Of a DNA stretch of 64,000 bases, positions 62,953 to 64,000 are shown piece by piece (the first letter of the stretch is position 1; every line of letters starts with the position of its first letter). Origin of the DNA: Eudromia elegans (taxonomy: Eukaryota; Chordata; Aves; Tinamiformes; Tinamidae). The stretch is taken from positions 452,710-516,709 of the forward strand of contig PTEX01000297.1 of the NCBI GenBank assembly GCA_003342815.1, given 5' to 3'. The notes beneath the pieces are model-generated. The model did no database searches, was not told the DNA's origin, and was given only the letters and a program-made list of their open reading frames with translations. Position numbers and translations under genes: made by a program.

Positions 62953-63205
62953 TAATCATAGAATCATATAATTGTTATGGTTGGAAAAAGCCTTGAAGAT
63001 CGAGTCCAATTGTAAACCCTTCAACACCATATCTGCTAAACTATGTGCCTAAGTGCCTCATCTACATGGTACTTGAACACTGCCAGGGACAGTGATTCCA
63101 CCACTTCGCTGGGCAGCCTGTTCCAATGCTTAACTACTCTTTCCATATAGAAATTCTTCCTAATGTCTAACCTGGACCTCCCCTGGCACATAATCCTTGT
63201 GTTAT
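62953..63205 (-). mobile_element. CR1 LINE 3' end fragment, C-type
   Basis: Minus strand. Starts with the tail 'aatcatagaatcatataatt' and 'tggttggaaaaagccttgaa', then a 3' UTR, then the last ORF2 codons: 'tctacatggtacttgaacac', 'ccaccacttcgctgggcagc' and 'ttcttcctaatgtctaacct', ending at 'cctggcaca' near 63,190. Its 3' end belongs with the 36.8-37.6 kb copy rather than with its immediate neighbour, so these are two insertions of different subfamilies. Confidence 0.88.
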
Positions 63206-63428
63206 GTTAGGATGCTTGGCTAGCTCTACTTTCTGCAAATTATGCTTTTATTTTGTATTAAGTTTGGCTGTAAATCAATGAGTCCTGAAAGACAGGAATG
63301 TTCTGGGCATTTGTCCACCTCTGTTTGTTGATGGATAGTAACAGCCAGGTAGCTGTTGATGTAACAGTTTATTTTGGCACAATATAACCAACTCTGTATC
63401 CTCAAAGTTTGCTCCAAGCTCAACATCG
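63206..63428. other. Unique spacer between CR1 fragments
   Basis: About 220 bases between two CR1 pieces of opposite orientation. I recognise nothing in it. Confidence 0.6.
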
Positions 63429-64000
63429 GTGCATCCCTATGAATAAGAAGTCAGGCAGGGATGGGCAGGAGGCCTGTGTGGATGAGCAAGGAGCTTCTGG
63501 CAAAACTCAAACAGAAGAAGACAGTACACAGAATGTGGAAAAAAGGACAGGCCTCTTGGGAGGAATATAAGAATGTTGTCAAGGAATGCAAGGATGCAAG
63601 AAGGAAAGCTAAGGCACATCTGGCACAAGATGTTAAAAACAACAAAAAGCTTTTTCAAATGTATCAATGGCAAAAGGAAGTTTAGGGAAAATGTGGGACT
63701 GCTGGTGAATTGGTCAGTGCTCCGGTCATAAAAGAAACAGAAAAAGCAGAGTTACTGAAAGTGTTCTTTGCTTCTGTGTTTACCAAGGGCAGCTCTCTGG
63801 AATCCCAGACCCTAGGGACAAGAGAGGAAGCCTGGAGAGAGGAAGACTTGCCCTGGGTAGAGGAAGATTGGGTAAGAGAACACTGAGGTAAACTCGATAC
63901 CCAACAATCTGTGGGCCGTCATGGAATGCACCCAAGAATGCTGGCCGATGTTATTGCTAAGCCACTATCCATCATCTTTGAAAGGTCCTGGAGAGCAGGG
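63429..64000 (+). mobile_element. CR1 LINE, ORF2 linker and start of reverse transcriptase, cut by window end
   Basis: Plus strand. It begins with an NKKSGR block (about 63,440), then after a frameshift WMSKELLAKLKQKK, VHRMWKKGQASWEEY, RRKAKAHLAQDVKNNKKLF. After another frameshift come KFRENVG, KETEKAELLKVFFASVFT, SSLESQTLGTREEAW, EEDLPWVEEDWVREH followed by a stop near 63,884, then GMHPRML, ADVIAKPLSIIFERSWRAG at the edge. This is the standard order of the CR1 linker and N-terminal RT. A short deletion removes the codons that normally link the MHPR and ADVI blocks. The linker is nearly the same as in the 57.7-61.2 kb copy (roughly nine of ten bases over about 70 bp by eye), so both belong to one subfamily. 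The copy continues beyond the window. Confidence 0.93.

Overview
The window looks like avian nuclear DNA, most likely a gene desert or the inside of a very long intron. The main evidence is a set of CR1 LINE fragments. They have the 8-bp ATTCTATG-type tail typical of sauropsid CR1 and recognisable CR1 reverse-transcriptase peptides. Interspersed repeats are otherwise sparse, and there are no Alu, L1 or B elements. A turtle or crocodilian is possible, but the low repeat density fits a bird better. The DNA is AT-rich throughout, with many homopolymer A/T runs and a few microsatellites. I found no host protein-coding exon, tRNA, rRNA, CRISPR array or operon-like structure that I can support.

Layout. 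0-1.3 kb: two CR1 pieces in opposite orientation. 1.3-23 kb: mostly unique AT-rich DNA, with a small GC-richer patch near 3.7-3.9 kb that may encode a retroviral-integrase-like remnant, a possible old RT remnant near 12.9 kb, a conserved-element-like AT-rich stretch near 10.6-11.1 kb and a T34 run. 23.2-23.9 kb: a rearranged minus-strand CR1. 24.7 kb: a long (TTTTA)n array. 29.4-29.6 kb: a fragment resembling a very old vertebrate SINE/LINE-tail repeat. 33.8 and 36.8-37.6 kb: plus-strand CR1 3' pieces. About 42.0-42.5 kb: a probable solo LTR. 44.06-44.52 kb: a CR1 piece interrupted by one arm of a perfect 47-bp inverted repeat whose other arm lies just outside the CR1. 46.0 kb: a second (TTTTA)n array. 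45.8-49.8 kb and 50-57.6 kb: repeat-poor unique DNA. 57.7-61.2 kb: the largest element, a minus-strand CR1 that keeps ORF1 and both ends of ORF2 but has lost the core of its reverse transcriptase. 62.8-64.0 kb: three more CR1 pieces, the last running off the window end.

No host genes are visible, so there is no pathway to describe. The only protein-coding material is decayed retrotransposon: CR1 ORF1 (coiled-coil-like region plus SGNH esterase) and CR1 ORF2 (AP endonuclease plus reverse transcriptase), all interrupted by stops, frameshifts and deletions. The observations most worth following are the 47-bp inverted repeat embedded in a CR1, the ancient-repeat fragment near 29.5 kb, the internally deleted CR1 with named catalytic residues changed, and the possible integrase remnant near 3.8 kb.
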